Shown here piece after piece: positions 19,379 to 27,943 of a stretch of DNA of 64,000 nt. Source of the DNA: Halobacillus karajensis (lineage in GTDB: Bacteria; Bacillota; Bacilli; Bacillales; Halobacillaceae); NCBI RefSeq assembly GCF_900108515.1, contig NZ_FNWW01000001.1, forward strand, positions 248,001-312,000, given 5' to 3'. A program made the translations under genes and the position numbers. The notes beneath the pieces are model-generated. The model was not told the origin of the DNA, searched no databases, and was given only the letters and a program-made list of their open reading frames with translations. Each line of letters begins with the position of its first letter. Position 1 is the first letter of the stretch.

Positions 19379-20530
19379 TTACCATTCAGCTATACTTCTG
19401 TCTTTGTGTCTCCAAACTGGGTTTCTCCAATTATGACCTTCTTCTGCACGCTGGCGTACATACTTTTCATCGATTTCAATCCCGAGTCCAGGGCCTTCAG
19501 GAAATGCCACGTGACCGTCGTTGTAATCAAAAACGCTCCGATCCTTGACGTAATCCAGTAGATCATTCTCCTTGTTGTAATGAATGCCTAAGCTCTGTTC
19601 TTGGATGAAGGCGTTATGGGCTGTCGCGTCTACGTGCAGGCAGGAAGCTAAAGCAATCGGACCTAATGGACAATGCGGCGCCATAGCAACATCATACGCT
19701 TCCGCCATAGAGGCAATTTTTTTTACTTCTGTTATTCCACCCGCATGGGAGAGGTCTGGTTGAATAATGTCTACAAACCCTTCAGATAAGAGGTTCTTGA
19801 AATCCCACCTTGAGTACATTCTCTCCCCTGTAGCAATAGGAATATGTGTATGGGCGGCAACATCTCTTAAAGCTTCATTGTGCTCAGATAATACAGGTTC
19901 TTCGATAAACATCGGACGATAGGGCTCCAGCTCTTTAGCTAGAATTTTGGCCATCGGTTTATGTACTCTCCCGTGAAAGTCAATGCCGATTCCAACGTCT
20001 TTTCCAACACTTTCCCGGACACTTGCTACCCGTTCTACGGTTTGATCGATTTTGCTGTATGTGTCAATATACTGGAGTTCCTCTGTCCCATTCATTTTGA
20101 CAGCTGTAAATCCTGCAGAAACAGCTTCCTTCGCGGCTTTGCCTACATCAGAAGGCCTGTCGCCACCAATCCAGGAATACACTTTAATCGAATCCCGGCA
20201 TGCACCGCCCAACAGTTGATAAACAGGCGCGTTATAATATTTTCCTTTAATGTCCCACAGGGCCTGATCAATGCCTGCGATGGCGCTCATCAAAATGGGA
20301 CCGCCGCGATAGAACCCTCCTCTATACATCATATTCCAATGGTCTTCAATCCGAAGGGGATCCTTTCCAATCAAATTTTCCATCAATTCTTCGACGGCAG
20401 CTTTGACTGTATGGGCTCTTCCCTCAATGACAGGTTCTCCCCACCCTGTAATGCCTTCACTCGTTTCTATTTTTAGAAACAACCACCTTGGCGGCACTTG
20501 AAAAAGTTCATAGCTTACAATTTTCATCAT
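19379..20530 (-). CDS. dgoD: D-galactonate dehydratase
   Basis: An enolase-superfamily enzyme, D-galactonate to 2-dehydro-3-deoxy-D-galactonate. At 383 residues it is nearly the length of E. coli DgoD (382), with long identical stretches such as [20 protein letters not shown]. Mg2+ ligands Asp184, Glu210 and Glu236 and catalytic His186 (IDFHGR) and His286 ([12 protein letters not shown]) are all present. The C-terminus, [14 protein letters not shown], is the DgoD ending. It lies with dgoK and dgoA in one operon, which completes the DeLey-Doudoroff pathway. Confidence 0.97.
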   Translation of the reverse strand: MMKIVSYELFQVPPRWLFLKIETSEGITGWGEPVIEGRAHTVKAAVEELMENLIGKDPLRIEDHWNMMYRGGFYRGGPILMSAIAGIDQALWDIKGKYYNAPVYQLLGGACRDSIKVYSWIGGDRPSDVGKAAKEAVSAGFTAVKMNGTEELQYIDTYSKIDQTVERVASVRESVGKDVGIGIDFHGRVHKPMAKILAKELEPYRPMFIEEPVLSEHNEALRDVAAHTHIPIATGERMYSRWDFKNLLSEGFVDIIQPDLSHAGGITEVKKIASMAEAYDVAMAPHCPLGPIALASCLHVDATAHNAFIQEQSLGIHYNKENDLLDYVKDRSVFDYNDGHVAFPEGPGLGIEIDEKYVRQRAEEGHNWRNPVWRHKDRSIAEW

Positions 20531-20545
20531 GTCATAGACTCCTTT

Positions 20546-22027
20546 TTAAATATAATCTTCTTTCAGTTTAATGACTTTCCTCTTCAATAAGGGAGCAAAC
20601 AATGTTAAGAAAGCTAGACTAAGTAGAACCAGTGTAATTGGTCTAGTGAAAAAGATGCTGTAATCTCCTTGTGATAATACGAGAGAACGACTAAAATTAC
20701 TTTCCAACATTGGACCTAAAATAAAACCTAAAATCACAGGAGAAACCGGGAACTCATATCTCTTCATAAAGTATCCGATGATACCTGCGATCAGCATAAC
20801 GATAACATCAAAAAAGTTATTGTTAATGGCAAAAGCTCCAACTGTACATAAAACTAGGATAATCGGCATTAAAACTGATTTAGGAATCAATAAAATTTTT
20901 GTAAATAATCGAATCCCCATCAAACCAAAAAGTAAAATAATCATATTAGCTATCAACATACCAACAAATAGTGTATAAACGATCGATCCATTTGTTTCAA
21001 AGAGCATAGGACCAGGTTGGATCCCTTGAACCATTAGTGCACCTAATAAAACAGCCGTAACCGCATCACCTGGGATGCCTAAAGTTAAAAGCGGAATCAT
21101 TGCTCCACCTGTCACACTATTATTTGCTGCTTCAGGTGCCGCGATCCCTTTTAAATCTCCCTCGCCAAACTGACGTTTGTCTTTCGAAAACCTTTTCGCT
21201 TCATTATAAGCGACGAATGCTGTAATATCCCCTCCTGCACCTGGAATCATTCCAATAAAAGTTCCTATTCCAGCAGACCTTAAGATGGTTAAAATTAACA
21301 TTCTAAATTCTTCCCACTTCAGTTTAGTTTTTTCTATAACAACCTTTGCTCGTTTTGCAGAGAATAAATCTCCAATTGAAGTAAAAGCTTCAGAAGCAGC
21401 AAAAAGACCAATCATTACAGGTACTAAATCGATCCCATTAATTAAATTTTCATTACCTCCAGTGAACCTGGCAAATCCTGCAATAGGATCAAGTCCTATC
21501 GTAGCTACCATTAGACCAAGAGCTCCTGCAATTAATCCTTTAATTAATGTCTTACCAGCGATGCTTGAAATGATCGATAAACCAAATACTGCTAAAGCAA
21601 ATGACTCAGGTGCACTAAACTTTAAGGCAAATGACGCCATTTGAGGAGCAATAATAATAAGGACGATCACACTTAAAATACCGCCAATGGTAGAAGATAG
21701 AGTAGAAATCGTTAAAGCTTTATGGGCGTACCCTTTCTTCGTAAGGGCAAACCCATCTATGGCGGTTGCAGCCGAAGAAGGCGTCCCAGGTGTATTAATG
21801 AGAATGGCTGTCAATGAACCACCATAAACGGCTCCAAAATAAACACCTACTAATAATAGAATACCCGCTACAGGATCCATTCCAAATGTAACAGGTAAGA
21901 TGAGGGCAACACCCATGACGGCGGTTAAACCCGGCAGTGATCCAATCGATATGCCTATGACTGATCCTATGATGATCATAAGAATAACCTGCCACTGCAT
22001 GGCATTCATCAATCCTTCGAATAACAT
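20546..22027 (-). CDS. tripartite tricarboxylate transporter (TTT), TctA large permease
   Basis: A 493-residue membrane protein of about 12 segments. The TctA hallmarks GSLPGLTAVMGVALILPVTF near the start, GGSLTAILINTPGTPSSAAT, and IPGAGGDITAFVAYNEAKR are visible. It is the large subunit of a secondary importer that uses an extracytoplasmic binding protein. Between dgoD and tctB in the galactonate operon, hence probably a galactonate importer in place of the usual MFS carrier DgoT. Confidence 0.95.
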   Translation of the reverse strand: MLFEGLMNAMQWQVILMIIIGSVIGISIGSLPGLTAVMGVALILPVTFGMDPVAGILLLVGVYFGAVYGGSLTAILINTPGTPSSAATAIDGFALTKKGYAHKALTISTLSSTIGGILSVIVLIIIAPQMASFALKFSAPESFALAVFGLSIISSIAGKTLIKGLIAGALGLMVATIGLDPIAGFARFTGGNENLINGIDLVPVMIGLFAASEAFTSIGDLFSAKRAKVVIEKTKLKWEEFRMLILTILRSAGIGTFIGMIPGAGGDITAFVAYNEAKRFSKDKRQFGEGDLKGIAAPEAANNSVTGGAMIPLLTLGIPGDAVTAVLLGALMVQGIQPGPMLFETNGSIVYTLFVGMLIANMIILLFGLMGIRLFTKILLIPKSVLMPIILVLCTVGAFAINNNFFDVIVMLIAGIIGYFMKRYEFPVSPVILGFILGPMLESNFSRSLVLSQGDYSIFFTRPITLVLLSLAFLTLFAPLLKRKVIKLKEDYI

Positions 22028-22042
22028 ATAGTCTCCCCCTCT

Positions 22043-22486
22043 CTATTGGAATAGGCTGCCTACAGGTAGACCCACATTTAATACTTTTACAAAGAAGAGG
22101 TATAAGAATGCCAGTGTGCCTATAGGAATGCTTGTTAATACGGCATAATTTTTTACTTTTGCAAAATAAAGTAAAGCCACAATAAATAGCACAGTAGTTA
22201 TATAAAAACCTAAAAATGGAATGGCAATGATATAGAGACTAGTCATCCCCATAGCCATTAAAGAATGTAGGAAAGGGGGACGACTCCCCCCTCCCCCTTC
22301 CTCTCTTTTAAAACTTCCAGCAATGAGAAAGGCGCTAAGAATGAACAATAAAATACAATAGACTCTAGGAATAAACGCTGGGCTTGTCATTTGTAGATCA
22401 GATGATGGGAAACTCATCGTCTCATAGAAGTAAATGGAGCAACCTATTATTAAAATAACTCCAATAAATAGATTTGGCCGATTCAT
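22043..22486 (-). CDS. TTT transporter small membrane subunit, TctB family
   Basis: A 147-residue protein with four membrane segments, typical TctB length, and the family-typical SPAFIPRVYCILLFILSAFL near residues 35-55. Fifteen bases before tctA and behind AAAGGAG. Partner of the TctA permease and TctC binding protein. Confidence 0.88.
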   Translation of the reverse strand: MNRPNLFIGVILIIGCSIYFYETMSFPSSDLQMTSPAFIPRVYCILLFILSAFLIAGSFKREEGGGGSRPPFLHSLMAMGMTSLYIIAIPFLGFYITTVLFIVALLYFAKVKNYAVLTSIPIGTLAFLYLFFVKVLNVGLPVGSLFQ

Positions 22487-22515
22487 AGATAATCTCCTTT
22501 TCTATAAATATCCTT

Positions 22516-23517
22516 CTATTCATTACTACCTAAATCCAAATCTGAAATGATTTCTCCATAAAATTCACTTTCTTTATTCATAAATTGTTGGAATTCATCA
22601 GAACTTTTAATTTCAAGACCGAGTCCATTATTTTTCATAAACTCTGTGAATTCTTCTTCTTCCGCTCCCTTAAGAAAAGCATCCTCCAACTTCCCTGCTA
22701 CTTCATCTGGTGTATCTTTAGGAACCACTAGGCCTCTCCATGTTCCAACAGGTGTAACATCCACACCCTCTTCTTCAAATGTGGGAACATCTTCCATAAT
22801 ATTTGAGCGATCCTTAGACATGACACCTAAGGTCTTTAAATCTCCTGCTTCCACTTGCGGTAATACCTCTGCAGGACTTACGGTTACGGCATCGACATGA
22901 CCACCCATTAGAGAAGTAACAGCAGGAGCCGCTCCTTCAAAAGGGACATGGTTCAACTTAATTCCTGTTTCTTTAGCAAGGCTTTCGGCTGCGATATGCC
23001 AAATAGAACCTGTTCCTGCGTTTCCAACTTTCACTTCGCCCGGGTGTTCTTCTGCATATTTGATAAATTCTTCAACTGTGTCATAAGGGGCATCGGCTGA
23101 AACTGTAAGAGCAGCAGGATCCAGGTTCACAAGACCTAAAGGTTTGAATTGATCACTCGTTAACTCAGACATTCCTAGATGATTTAACATTGTAAGTTCC
23201 ACAAACACCATGCTTACGGTATAACCATCCGGGGTAGCATTTGCTCCTTGTGTCATACCAATAGCCCCACTTCCACCTTCTTTATTTTCTACACCTATCG
23301 ATTCACCTAAATGATCTTCTGTGGCATCTGCAAGTGCTCTAGCTGTAGCATCCGTTCCTCCACCAGCTGCTGATGGGACAATTAATGTAACCGGTTTTTC
23401 TGGGAAAGAAGAAACACCTTCCTTGCTGGCCGATGTACTTTCCTCTCCACTACACCCTACGACTAGCAACAATACACCCAAACAGAAGAAATAGAAGTAA
23501 TTACTTAAAAAATTCAT
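22516..23517 (-). CDS. TTT transporter substrate-binding lipoprotein, TctC/Bug family
   Basis: The ATG at 23517 lies seven bases after AGGAGG and gives a lipobox (LLVVGC) about 20 residues in; an upstream in-frame ATG at 23547 lacks a ribosome site and would bury the signal peptide. The mature protein has the Bug pattern: FPEKPVTLIVPSAAGGGTDA near its start and VGNAGTGSIWHIAAE for binding a carboxylate. About 333 residues. It delivers the substrate, probably D-galactonate, to TctAB. Confidence 0.93.
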   Translation of the reverse strand: MNFLSNYFYFFCLGVLLLVVGCSGEESTSASKEGVSSFPEKPVTLIVPSAAGGGTDATARALADATEDHLGESIGVENKEGGSGAIGMTQGANATPDGYTVSMVFVELTMLNHLGMSELTSDQFKPLGLVNLDPAALTVSADAPYDTVEEFIKYAEEHPGEVKVGNAGTGSIWHIAAESLAKETGIKLNHVPFEGAAPAVTSLMGGHVDAVTVSPAEVLPQVEAGDLKTLGVMSKDRSNIMEDVPTFEEEGVDVTPVGTWRGLVVPKDTPDEVAGKLEDAFLKGAEEEEFTEFMKNNGLGLEIKSSDEFQQFMNKESEFYGEIISDLDLGSNE

Positions 23518-23543
23518 ATTCACCCTCCTATGATTAAACGCTT

Positions 23544-24563
23544 TCACTTATTCACAAAATACGATTGCCCCACTTCCAATGTTCCATATACCGTCGCCCT
23601 TTCGACCTGCTCATCATCGGCCAGTACAATTGAAGCGGAGTCACTAACATGGGTGAGCAAGTGGTAAAAAAGACTTCGTAAAGGATCTGATCCTCCGACC
23701 ATAATCCATGAAACCTCCTCTTCTTCGAGCATCTGCTCTAAAGCTTCCATATCATAAGAAAGTATCACGCCTGCATAATAATTCGCACGTTCATTCTCAT
23801 CTAATTTGGAAAACAAATGCAGCAAACGAATATGATATAAACTCCGTGTCACCCCAACTTTGCGAGCAGCCTGATAACCTTTCATGACATACTCCGGGAT
23901 AACTTCCTCCACGAGTTTTTCATTTAAGGAGTCGGAAATGATCGTTTGGTCTCTGACCGCCTTTAACACTTCGCCCCCAAGCGTGGACCGACATCTAAGT
24001 AATTCTCGATTTTGCCCGACTAACACATACTTTGTATGTGACCCCGGCAAGATCATTAATCCTTTACCTTCTGTATTGATTTGCTTCAGTAAACCATAGG
24101 CTTCCACTTCCTCCCCTCTCATAACATCGTATTGATTGATCACGCTTAACTCTTCCTCTAAAGAGTCGGTCACGGCGTTTTTCATTCCCGGCACATAAAG
24201 GCATGGAATGTTGAGGAATTCCTCTGCTTTTACTACTTGCACAGCTCCGATAAAATCCTCAAGGCTTGCTGGGGATTCAATATGGGGCACTTCATGCAGA
24301 CCCAAATTAGAAGTAATCATTCCAGATGCAACGATGTATTTGACCTCTCGTTGAGTGAGCGAATGTTCAGCGAGTACTTGTTTTACTCCCTTGGATAGCT
24401 CCTGTTTTAATTGGTTGTTATGGCCGTCAATAGCAGTATTTCTCACCCCTACCGGCAGCTTTATAACCTCAACAATCTCTTTTTCCTCTTCATGTACTAA
24501 TCGAATTCGCGAATTCGTTGTTCCTGAATCAATTAAAATAATCAACTTCTCACCACATTCCAT
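23544..24563 (-). CDS. dgoK: 2-dehydro-3-deoxygalactonokinase
   Basis: A DGOK-family kinase that phosphorylates 2-dehydro-3-deoxy-D-galactonate at C6. The N-terminal phosphate loop LIILIDSGTTNSRIRLV, ILPGSHTKYVLV (substrate/ATP region) and IMVGGSDPLRSLFYHLL in the C-lobe are visible. At 339 residues it is longer than E. coli DgoK (about 292), as in other Firmicutes. Its ATG overlaps the dgoA stop (TAATG), so the two are translationally coupled. Confidence 0.93.
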   Translation of the reverse strand: MECGEKLIILIDSGTTNSRIRLVHEEEKEIVEVIKLPVGVRNTAIDGHNNQLKQELSKGVKQVLAEHSLTQREVKYIVASGMITSNLGLHEVPHIESPASLEDFIGAVQVVKAEEFLNIPCLYVPGMKNAVTDSLEEELSVINQYDVMRGEEVEAYGLLKQINTEGKGLMILPGSHTKYVLVGQNRELLRCRSTLGGEVLKAVRDQTIISDSLNEKLVEEVIPEYVMKGYQAARKVGVTRSLYHIRLLHLFSKLDENERANYYAGVILSYDMEALEQMLEEEEVSWIMVGGSDPLRSLFYHLLTHVSDSASIVLADDEQVERATVYGTLEVGQSYFVNK

Positions 24564-25192
24564 TATTGTTTGATCGCGATTTCATCCCGCTTCGTAATAA
24601 AATTCATAGCTTTCGCTTTTATTTCATCGAAATCTGCATCATTGCTGACTAATGAACTTCCTATTCCGACAGAGTGCCAGCCTGCTTGAAAATAATCACT
24701 CACATTATCAAGCGAGACACCCCCAACGGCCATAACGCTGAGAAAAGGGAGCGGACCCTTTAAATCTTTTGCGAAACTTTCCCCAACAGACCTTGCTGGG
24801 AAAACTTTTACAAGCCTTGCTCCCCATTCATACGCGGTTAAAGCTTCTGTAGGTGTCATTACCCCCGGGATAACAGGGACCCCATACCGATTTCCTACCT
24901 GAATGGTTTCCTTGCTTAAGGTGGGGGCGAGTAGAAAATCCGCTCCTGCCTCGATAGCTGAACGCGCATTCTCTCCATCAAGGACTGTTCCTGCCCCGAC
25001 GAGGAAATCATCGTAACGTTGTTTTATTTTCTTCATTCCTTCTAATGCTCCCGGTGTATTTAAGGTGATTTCAATCACCCTGATACCGCCTTCATATAAA
25101 GATTGGGCCAGCCTATCAACATGTTCGATACTATCCAGCCTTACAATAGCCACAATCTTCTCCTCATTAATCCGTTCGATAGCTTGATTCAT
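24563..25192 (-). CDS. dgoA: 2-dehydro-3-deoxy-6-phosphogalactonate aldolase (KDPG/KDPGal aldolase family)
   Basis: A class I aldolase giving pyruvate + glyceraldehyde-3-phosphate, 209 residues. Start at the ATG at 25192, six bases after GAGGGGG; an ORF extension to 25231 runs into operator DNA and is rejected. The Schiff-base Lys129 lies in ARLVKVFPA, and Glu41 in IEITLNTPGA. Family members act on KDPG, KDPGal or both; the dgoK and dgoD neighbours point to KDPGal. First gene of the operon. Confidence 0.93.
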   Translation of the reverse strand: MNQAIERINEEKIVAIVRLDSIEHVDRLAQSLYEGGIRVIEITLNTPGALEGMKKIKQRYDDFLVGAGTVLDGENARSAIEAGADFLLAPTLSKETIQVGNRYGVPVIPGVMTPTEALTAYEWGARLVKVFPARSVGESFAKDLKGPLPFLSVMAVGGVSLDNVSDYFQAGWHSVGIGSSLVSNDADFDEIKAKAMNFITKRDEIAIKQ

Positions 25193-25204
25193 AGAAACCC
25201 CCTC

Positions 25205-25229
25205 GTTCCTTATTAAGGAACACCGTTCC
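25205..25229. promoter_or_regulatory. IclR-type operator cluster before dgoA
   Basis: Three alternating half-sites, GTTCC (25205-25209), GGAAC (25217-25221) and GTTCC (25225-25229), form two overlapping palindromes: GTTCCTTATTAAGGAAC and GGAACACCGTTCC. A further GGAAC lies at 25249-25253. They lie between promoter and dgoA start. Palindromes built on GGAA/TTCC are typical of IclR-family operators, and an IclR gene adjoins. Confidence 0.6.
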
Positions 25230-25275
25230 AATAATAATCCAAAAAACAGGAACAGCTATTTCAATATTTTACAAA

Positions 25276-25304
25276 AGTATATCCTTATGTGAAAACGCTG
25301 TCAA
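25276..25304 (-). promoter_or_regulatory. dgo operon sigma-A promoter with overlapping cre
   Basis: TTGACA (25299-25304) and TATACT (25276-25281) on the minus strand, spacer 17. A perfect cre, TGAAAACGCTGTCA (25290-25303), covers the spacer and -35, so glucose repression by CcpA is expected. The -35 box overlaps the stop codon of the IclR gene, so the operon starts inside the tail of its regulator gene. Confidence 0.85.
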
Positions 25305-26077
25305 CTGTTTGGAGACCCTAACAAGCTAGAAATCTCTCGAGAAACCCTTAGCACCTCTACAGAAAGATATTTCAACTTCTCTTCATCCACTCTCATTATT
25401 GGGCCTGCTACGCTGATTCCTCCAACCACATCACCATGATAATTAAAAAGGGGGGCCGCTGCACATTGAATGCCTTCTTCATGCTCTTCCAAGTCAAAAG
25501 CCACACCACGATTTCTAATTTCCTGTAAGTGTTTCTTCATTTCTTTTTGGTCGGTAATCGTGTTTTCTGTGAACTTCATCATTGGACGTTCGGTTAATAC
25601 CTCCTCTATTTTCTCTTCAGGCAAGAAAGCTAAAATCGCTTTGCCCACCCCCGTACAATGCATCGGAGCCCGTTTGCCGATTCTAGAGAACATACGAATC
25701 GTGGCTTCTGATTCGGTTTTATCAATATAGACGATTTCTAACTGATCCATCATAACGAGGTGAACCGTTTCTCCTGTTGTTTCTGCTAATTGATTTAAAT
25801 ACGGAGCAGCTGTCTTGCGGATATTCAAATGACTGGAAACCACTTCGCCAAGTTCGATTAATTTCAGTCCCAGCTGATACCTTTCATTTTCTATCTCCTG
25901 CTTGACAAATCCTTGCAGCAATAGAGAACTTAATAACCGGTGAACCGTACTTTTAGATACGTCTAAGCGGTGAGAAATCTCTGTTACACCTAAACCTTTC
26001 GGATGTTCTTTTAATATATTTATGATATTTAAAGCTCTATCTACGGATTGAACAGTAACCACATCTTTTTTTTTCAT
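25301..26077 (-). CDS. IclR family transcriptional regulator
   Basis: A 258-residue regulator. The N-terminal winged helix-turn-helix is VQSVDRALNIINILKEHPKGLGVTEISHRLDVSKSTVHRLLSSL (about 8-52, seen in pieces); the C-terminal effector domain has GKAILAFLPEE and GISVAGPI. It lies directly upstream of dgoA on the same strand and probably controls the galactonate operon through the GGAAC/GTTCC sites. Whether it represses or activates is not visible. Confidence 0.93.
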   Translation of the reverse strand: MKKKDVVTVQSVDRALNIINILKEHPKGLGVTEISHRLDVSKSTVHRLLSSLLLQGFVKQEIENERYQLGLKLIELGEVVSSHLNIRKTAAPYLNQLAETTGETVHLVMMDQLEIVYIDKTESEATIRMFSRIGKRAPMHCTGVGKAILAFLPEEKIEEVLTERPMMKFTENTITDQKEMKKHLQEIRNRGVAFDLEEHEEGIQCAAAPLFNYHGDVVGGISVAGPIMRVDEEKLKYLSVEVLRVSREISSLLGSPNS

Positions 26078-26204
26078 TCATTCAACCGCCTTTCTCTCTA
26101 GTATCATTTGGATTATATCATAGTCCTTTTACTTATTAGGTAAGAAGTCGACCCTTTAATGACAGGAATCAAGGATTCTCTAAAGCTATAACACAGGAAG
26201 ATAT

Positions 26205-26238
26205 AAATCCCTCTCAGGTCGAACCATGAGAGGGATTT
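26205..26238 (-). terminator. stem-loop after the TAXI/FAH/SDR operon
   Basis: AAATCCCTCTCA (26205-26216) pairs perfectly with TGAGAGGGATTT (26227-26238), 10-base loop, eight bases past the SDR stop. The U tract after it on the minus strand is short (UUUAUAU). Probable intrinsic terminator. Confidence 0.7.
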
Positions 26239-26245
26239 TGGTAAT

Positions 26246-27037
26246 TTACAAAGCCTTGACTAAGCCGCCATCAACCACGAGCGACTGTCCAGTCAAGTAA
26301 GTATTGGCACCGGAAGCAAGAAAAACGATGGCTTTAGCAAACTCTTCAGGTTCTCCATAACGCCCCATAGGGATGGACTGCTCTGTCTTTTTCTTCAACT
26401 CTTCCACAGACGTGCCTAATTTCTTCGCACGTTTTTCATCGAGGGCTGCAACTCGATCCGTCGCTATTCTTCCTGGTCCTACCGTATTGATAAGGATATT
26501 ATCACTAGCTAATTCTTGTGATAGGCCCTTTGCCAGTCCTACAATTCCTGCCCGAAAAGTATTAGAAAGAATCAAATTATCAAGAGTTTGCTTGATGGAA
26601 GAAGAGGCGATATTTACAATCCTCCCCTGTTGCTGCTCTTTCATTGACGGCAGTACTTCTCGGATAGTGCGAGTAAAGCTGAGAAGATTTAACTCAAAAG
26701 CTCTCTGCCAGTCTTCATCTGAAAATTGATCGAACGTACCTGCAGGTGGTCCGCCGGCATTGTTGACCAATACATCGACCTTTCCATTCCATTCGATAGC
26801 TTTTTGAACTAGTTGTTCAATATCATCTTTTTTTGTGACATCGCATACCTGATACTCAACCTTTTGATTTCCGCTCACATCCTGGATTTCAGCTTTTGTG
26901 TTTTCTAATTCTTCCTGATTACGGCTTGAAATTAATACGTGAGCCCCTTCTTTAGCGAATTCCATACTAATGGCTTTTCCTAATCCCTTACTTGAAGCTA
27001 ATACCACTACAGATTTGCCTTTTAGCTGAAGGTCCAT
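26246..27037 (-). CDS. SDR family oxidoreductase lacking the canonical Tyr/Lys
   Basis: A 263-residue Rossmann-fold dehydrogenase or reductase. NAD-site variant ASSKGLG (14-20), NNAG at 92-95, and Ser in NIASSS (145-147). Where YxxxK is expected the protein has Ser158-N-T-F-Arg162, in LSNTFRAGIVGLAKGL, so both Tyr and Lys are replaced. This occurs in a divergent SDR branch and makes the standard mechanism doubtful. C-terminal GQSLVVDGGLVKAL is typical. Last gene of the TAXI operon, following a FAH-family enzyme. Confidence 0.88.
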   Translation of the reverse strand: MDLQLKGKSVVVLASSKGLGKAISMEFAKEGAHVLISSRNQEELENTKAEIQDVSGNQKVEYQVCDVTKKDDIEQLVQKAIEWNGKVDVLVNNAGGPPAGTFDQFSDEDWQRAFELNLLSFTRTIREVLPSMKEQQQGRIVNIASSSIKQTLDNLILSNTFRAGIVGLAKGLSQELASDNILINTVGPGRIATDRVAALDEKRAKKLGTSVEELKKKTEQSIPMGRYGEPEEFAKAIVFLASGANTYLTGQSLVVDGGLVKAL

Positions 27038-27054
27038 AAGGTATTCCGTCCTTT

Positions 27055-27924
27055 CTATTGTTTTTTCAAATCACTTACTGGGTTTCTTAATGATGGAAAA
27101 CCATCAATCTGACATTCTATGATATCTCCATCTTGAAGTACAATGGCTCCTGGTGTCCCTGTAGATATAATATCACCTGGCTTTAATGTCATCACTTGAG
27201 AGTGGAAAGAGACAAGATGATAGGGAGGGAACGTCATGTTTTCTACTTTATTCGATCGGTGTACCTCTCCGTTAAGAACAGTGGAAACCTCCAGTTGATC
27301 CAGATCCTGGATCTCACTTGGTGTCACTAGTTGGGGACCAAAGCTGAAAAAGGTGTCAAAACTCTTAGAACGAGTCAAATACCGCGGGTTGCGTTTTAGT
27401 ATATCTTCTGCCGTCATATCAATCACCGTCGTATACCCAGCAATGACCTGCTTCGCTTCTTCTACGGAGACATCCCTGCATTCCTCACCAATAATAATCC
27501 CTAATTCCGCTTCCCCTGTTGTCCGTTCCGATTGATGGGGGATACGAATCCTATCCCCTGGTCCGATGATTGTCGTGTCTGGCTTCATGAAACTCGCAGG
27601 TTCTTTCTGTGGGGCCTGTTCATCTAAATCAGACGCATGATCGACATAGTTCAGTCCAATTCCCCAAATTTTTCTGGGATGTCGGTAAAGAGGGAGATTT
27701 TCTAAAGATTCGCTTCGCTCTATTTGGTCGATCTCTTCTGTAGATTGATCCCTCCACCACCGCTGGAAGGCTTTGAAGTTTCCCGTCTGAATCAATTCAA
27801 ATAAATCACAAGGCCAAGATTTGTTGAAGTGTTCATTAATTGAAGACAGCAGGATAGCTTTTAACGCTTCATCCAGGACAGCAGCTTGTTCTTTTCCCTC
27901 GTGTTCTATCGATACGAATCGCAT
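27055..27924 (-). CDS. fumarylacetoacetate hydrolase family protein
   Basis: A 289-residue FAH-fold enzyme. Metal ligands are visible at Glu138 and Glu140 (TGEAELGIIIG) and Asp169 (VIDMTAED). Further motifs are KIWGIGLNYVDHA and PGDIISTGTPGA. Family members hydrolyse C-C bonds in acylpyruvates or decarboxylate/hydrate 2-keto acids and dehydrate sugar acids. Its place between a TAXI transporter and an SDR indicates catabolism of the imported acid; the substrate is unknown. Confidence 0.92.
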   Translation of the reverse strand: MRFVSIEHEGKEQAAVLDEALKAILLSSINEHFNKSWPCDLFELIQTGNFKAFQRWWRDQSTEEIDQIERSESLENLPLYRHPRKIWGIGLNYVDHASDLDEQAPQKEPASFMKPDTTIIGPGDRIRIPHQSERTTGEAELGIIIGEECRDVSVEEAKQVIAGYTTVIDMTAEDILKRNPRYLTRSKSFDTFFSFGPQLVTPSEIQDLDQLEVSTVLNGEVHRSNKVENMTFPPYHLVSFHSQVMTLKPGDIISTGTPGAIVLQDGDIIECQIDGFPSLRNPVSDLKKQ

Positions 27925-27943
27925 GAATACACACCTTTCCCAT

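Noticed and set aside
19961..20476. 171-codon plus-strand frame inside dgoD
   Set aside because: Antisense shadow of a fully conserved dehydratase; no ribosome site or family resemblance.
23533..23546. cre-like sequence ATTAAACGCTTTCA before tctC
   Set aside because: Two fixed positions differ from the consensus and it overlaps the dgoK stop; not claimed.
23518..23547. N-terminal extension of the TctC-type protein overlapping dgoK
   Set aside because: No ribosome site; the start at 23517 has AGGAGG and gives a normal lipoprotein signal.
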